Shown here piece by piece: positions 63,384 through 64,000 of a stretch of DNA of 64,000 nucleotides. The DNA is from an uncultured Victivallaceae bacterium (GTDB lineage: Bacteria; Verrucomicrobiota; Lentisphaeria; Victivallales; Victivallaceae). Under the pieces are notes generated by a model. It was given only the letters and a program-made list of their open reading frames with translations. It had not been told where the DNA came from and searched no databases. How positions within the stretch are numbered: the first letter of the stretch is position 1; every line of letters starts with the position of its first letter. The translations under genes and the position numbers were made by a program. The stretch is taken from assembly GCA_944389925.1 (NCBI GenBank), contig CALXOD010000007.1, positions 45,020 to 109,019 on the forward strand. The letters run 5' to 3'.

Positions 63384-63566
63384 ATGAATAATAAAGATGA
63401 TATTGATTTTTCCTCCGTTATTCCCATTGCGGATTCAGCTCAGAAAACGTCAGCTGACGTTTCCGAGACCTATCATTGTGCCAGAGAATATATGGAAAAT
63501 CAGAAATGGTGTCTTCGCATACTTGAAACGTTTTCGGGTATTGATGAAGGATCACACCTGTCCTAA
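63384..63566 (+). pseudogene. Short ORF, possibly the 5' part of a gene truncated near an IS4 element
   Basis: The frame codes 60 residues from ATG 63384, with GAGG (63371-63374) 9 bases upstream and a promoter-like element at 63314-63341. The N-terminal part, VIPIADSAQKTSADVSETYHCAREYMENQKWCLRIL, resembles from memory small (~120-150 aa) proteins with a Y-C-x-x-Y...WC pattern found near polymorphic-toxin/Rhs loci, whose C-terminal half is missing here. That comparison is weak. It stops ~100 bp before the transposase gene end, so truncation by the IS is a natural reading, though it may be an intact small protein. Confidence 0.4.
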
Positions 63567-63579
63567 CAATTTTCAAAAT

Positions 63580-63601
63580 GGCGTAATTTTCTGATTACGC
63601 C
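63580..63601. terminator. Hairpin between the short ORF and the IS4 transposase
   Basis: GGCGTAA (63580-63586) pairs with TTACGCC (63595-63601) around an 8-base loop. It could be a terminator for the short ORF or the transposase, or mark the IS end; no clear T-run follows on the plus strand. Confidence 0.35.
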
Positions 63602-64000
63602 CCCTCATTTTCATCTATTTCACACCAATTCTCAAAAGTAGCCCCCTTTGTTGTAAATCAGCTATCCTAAAAAGCGAACTCTGGTTGAAATGATTCCGGC
63701 TCCGGTGGTTTGGTAAATGGTTGATCCAGCCATTGGCGCAAGTCGCGGTAAACAAATAGATTCCATTTCAGGAAAGTGACCAGGGTTGAAAAATGCCATT
63801 GCGCTTTCGACAAAAACTTCAGGTACTTGGTCAGTAAAATAGCGATAAGCGCTGTCCAAACTTGAATCCGAACCGCATTTTCGCTGGTGCCGATGAACGT
63901 TTTGATCTTGAAGTTCTGCTTGAGCATCTTGAAAAAGCTTTCGATTTGCCAGCGAGCCTTATAGATGTCGCCGATCGTTTGTGCGTCCAGCTCAAAATTG
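63602..64000 (-). mobile_element. IS4-family insertion sequence, 3' end only
   Basis: The window ends inside an insertion sequence whose transposase is read on the minus strand. Only the C-terminal part and the downstream end are visible; the outer boundary and terminal repeat could not be fixed, so the left coordinate is approximate. The neighbouring DNA from 62160 on is gene-poor, consistent with an insertion hot spot. Confidence 0.55.
63667..64000 (-). CDS. IS4-family transposase, C-terminal part (cut by window edge)
   Basis: The last ~110 codons of a DDE transposase, ending with TAG at 63667-63669. At the right edge the frame reads ...DAQTIGDIYKARWQIESFFKML, containing Y-x2-R-x3-E-x6-K, the YREK signature around the catalytic glutamate of IS4-family transposases. 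The following KQNFKIKTFIGTSENAVRIQVWTALIAILLTKYLK is the usual C-terminal helix region. The frame is open up to the window edge, so the gene continues beyond it. The short 86-aa frame starting at 63927 is part of this larger one. Confidence 0.88.
   Translation of the reverse strand, partial: NFELDAQTIGDIYKARWQIESFFKMLKQNFKIKTFIGTSENAVRIQVWTALIAILLTKYLKFLSKAQWHFSTLVTFLKWNLFVYRDLRQWLDQPFTKPPEPESFQPEFAF

Noticed and set aside
1..64000. tRNA, rRNA and CRISPR arrays
   Set aside because: No T-loop-like GTTCGAA with a cloverleaf, no rRNA and no spaced direct repeats were seen by eye; short or odd tRNAs could still be missed.

Overview
This window reads as core chromosome of a Gram-negative bacterium with fairly high GC. 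Outer-membrane traits are a TolB-like propeller, a LolA-like protein, a WaaP/Kdo-kinase-like protein, an HlyD-type adaptor and several lipoproteins. A secreted-type heparinase II/III protein, an SGNH esterase, a DUF4185-like lipoprotein, a K+-type membrane pyrophosphatase, a two-gene class I fumarase and a eukaryotic-type HisA fit the PVC superphylum, most likely Lentisphaerota (Victivallis-like). That placement is inference from gene content; there is no rRNA in the window.

Layout. 1-3543 (+): heparinase-like protein (cut by the left edge) and murD. 3598-3803: structured intergenic region, a candidate small RNA. 3804-7426 (+): rarA, 5-formyl-THF cyclo-ligase, rny. 7527-13704 (+): alr, aldehyde dehydrogenase, phosphohexomutase, a secreted protein, YgiQ-type radical SAM protein. 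13877-18214 (+): gltA behind a good promoter, an amino-acid permease fused to an EIIA-like domain, a lipoprotein. 18180-18680 (-): GNAT acetyltransferase. 18899-22911 (+): ABC exporter, HlyD adaptor, DUF1835-like protein and an endonuclease III-like glycosylase, tightly coupled. 22915-26639 (-): phosphodiester glycosidase-like protein, then an alpha ribosomal operon rpmJ-rpsM-rpsK-rpoA-rplQ with no rpsD. 26949-32277: SGNH hydrolase (+), membrane pyrophosphatase (-) and divergent lysS (+). 32310-35924 (+): RecD2-like helicase and YuiF-like antiporter.

35931-47092 (-): one long run in transcription order tolB-like, folC, lon, LolA-like, Na/Pi cotransporter with Ig-like N-terminus, fumarase alpha and beta, methyltransferase, glycosyltransferase; several junctions overlap by 4 bp. 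47322-58505 (+): M16 protease lipoprotein, bifunctional NAD(P)HX repair enzyme, PilT-like ATPase, a helix-turn-helix/N6-adenine methyltransferase fusion, a zinc-ribbon Ser/Thr kinase and eukaryotic-type hisA.

58566-61487 (-): WaaP-like kinase, MarR regulator and MATE exporter. 61841-62161 (+): an SMR guanidinium-exporter-like gene directly preceded by two hairpins with ACGA and ACGG loops, the architecture of a guanidine-II (mini-ykkC) riboswitch. From about 62160 coding density collapses: a small membrane protein, a short possibly truncated ORF, and the 3' part of an IS4-family transposase running off the right edge.

Most genes are housekeeping (cell wall, RNA decay, translation, one-carbon and central metabolism, envelope). 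The points most worth following are the guanidine riboswitch, the candidate RNA before rarA, the HTH-methyltransferase/kinase/HisA cluster, the missing rpsD, and a recurring TTGC-type -35 element at several promoters.
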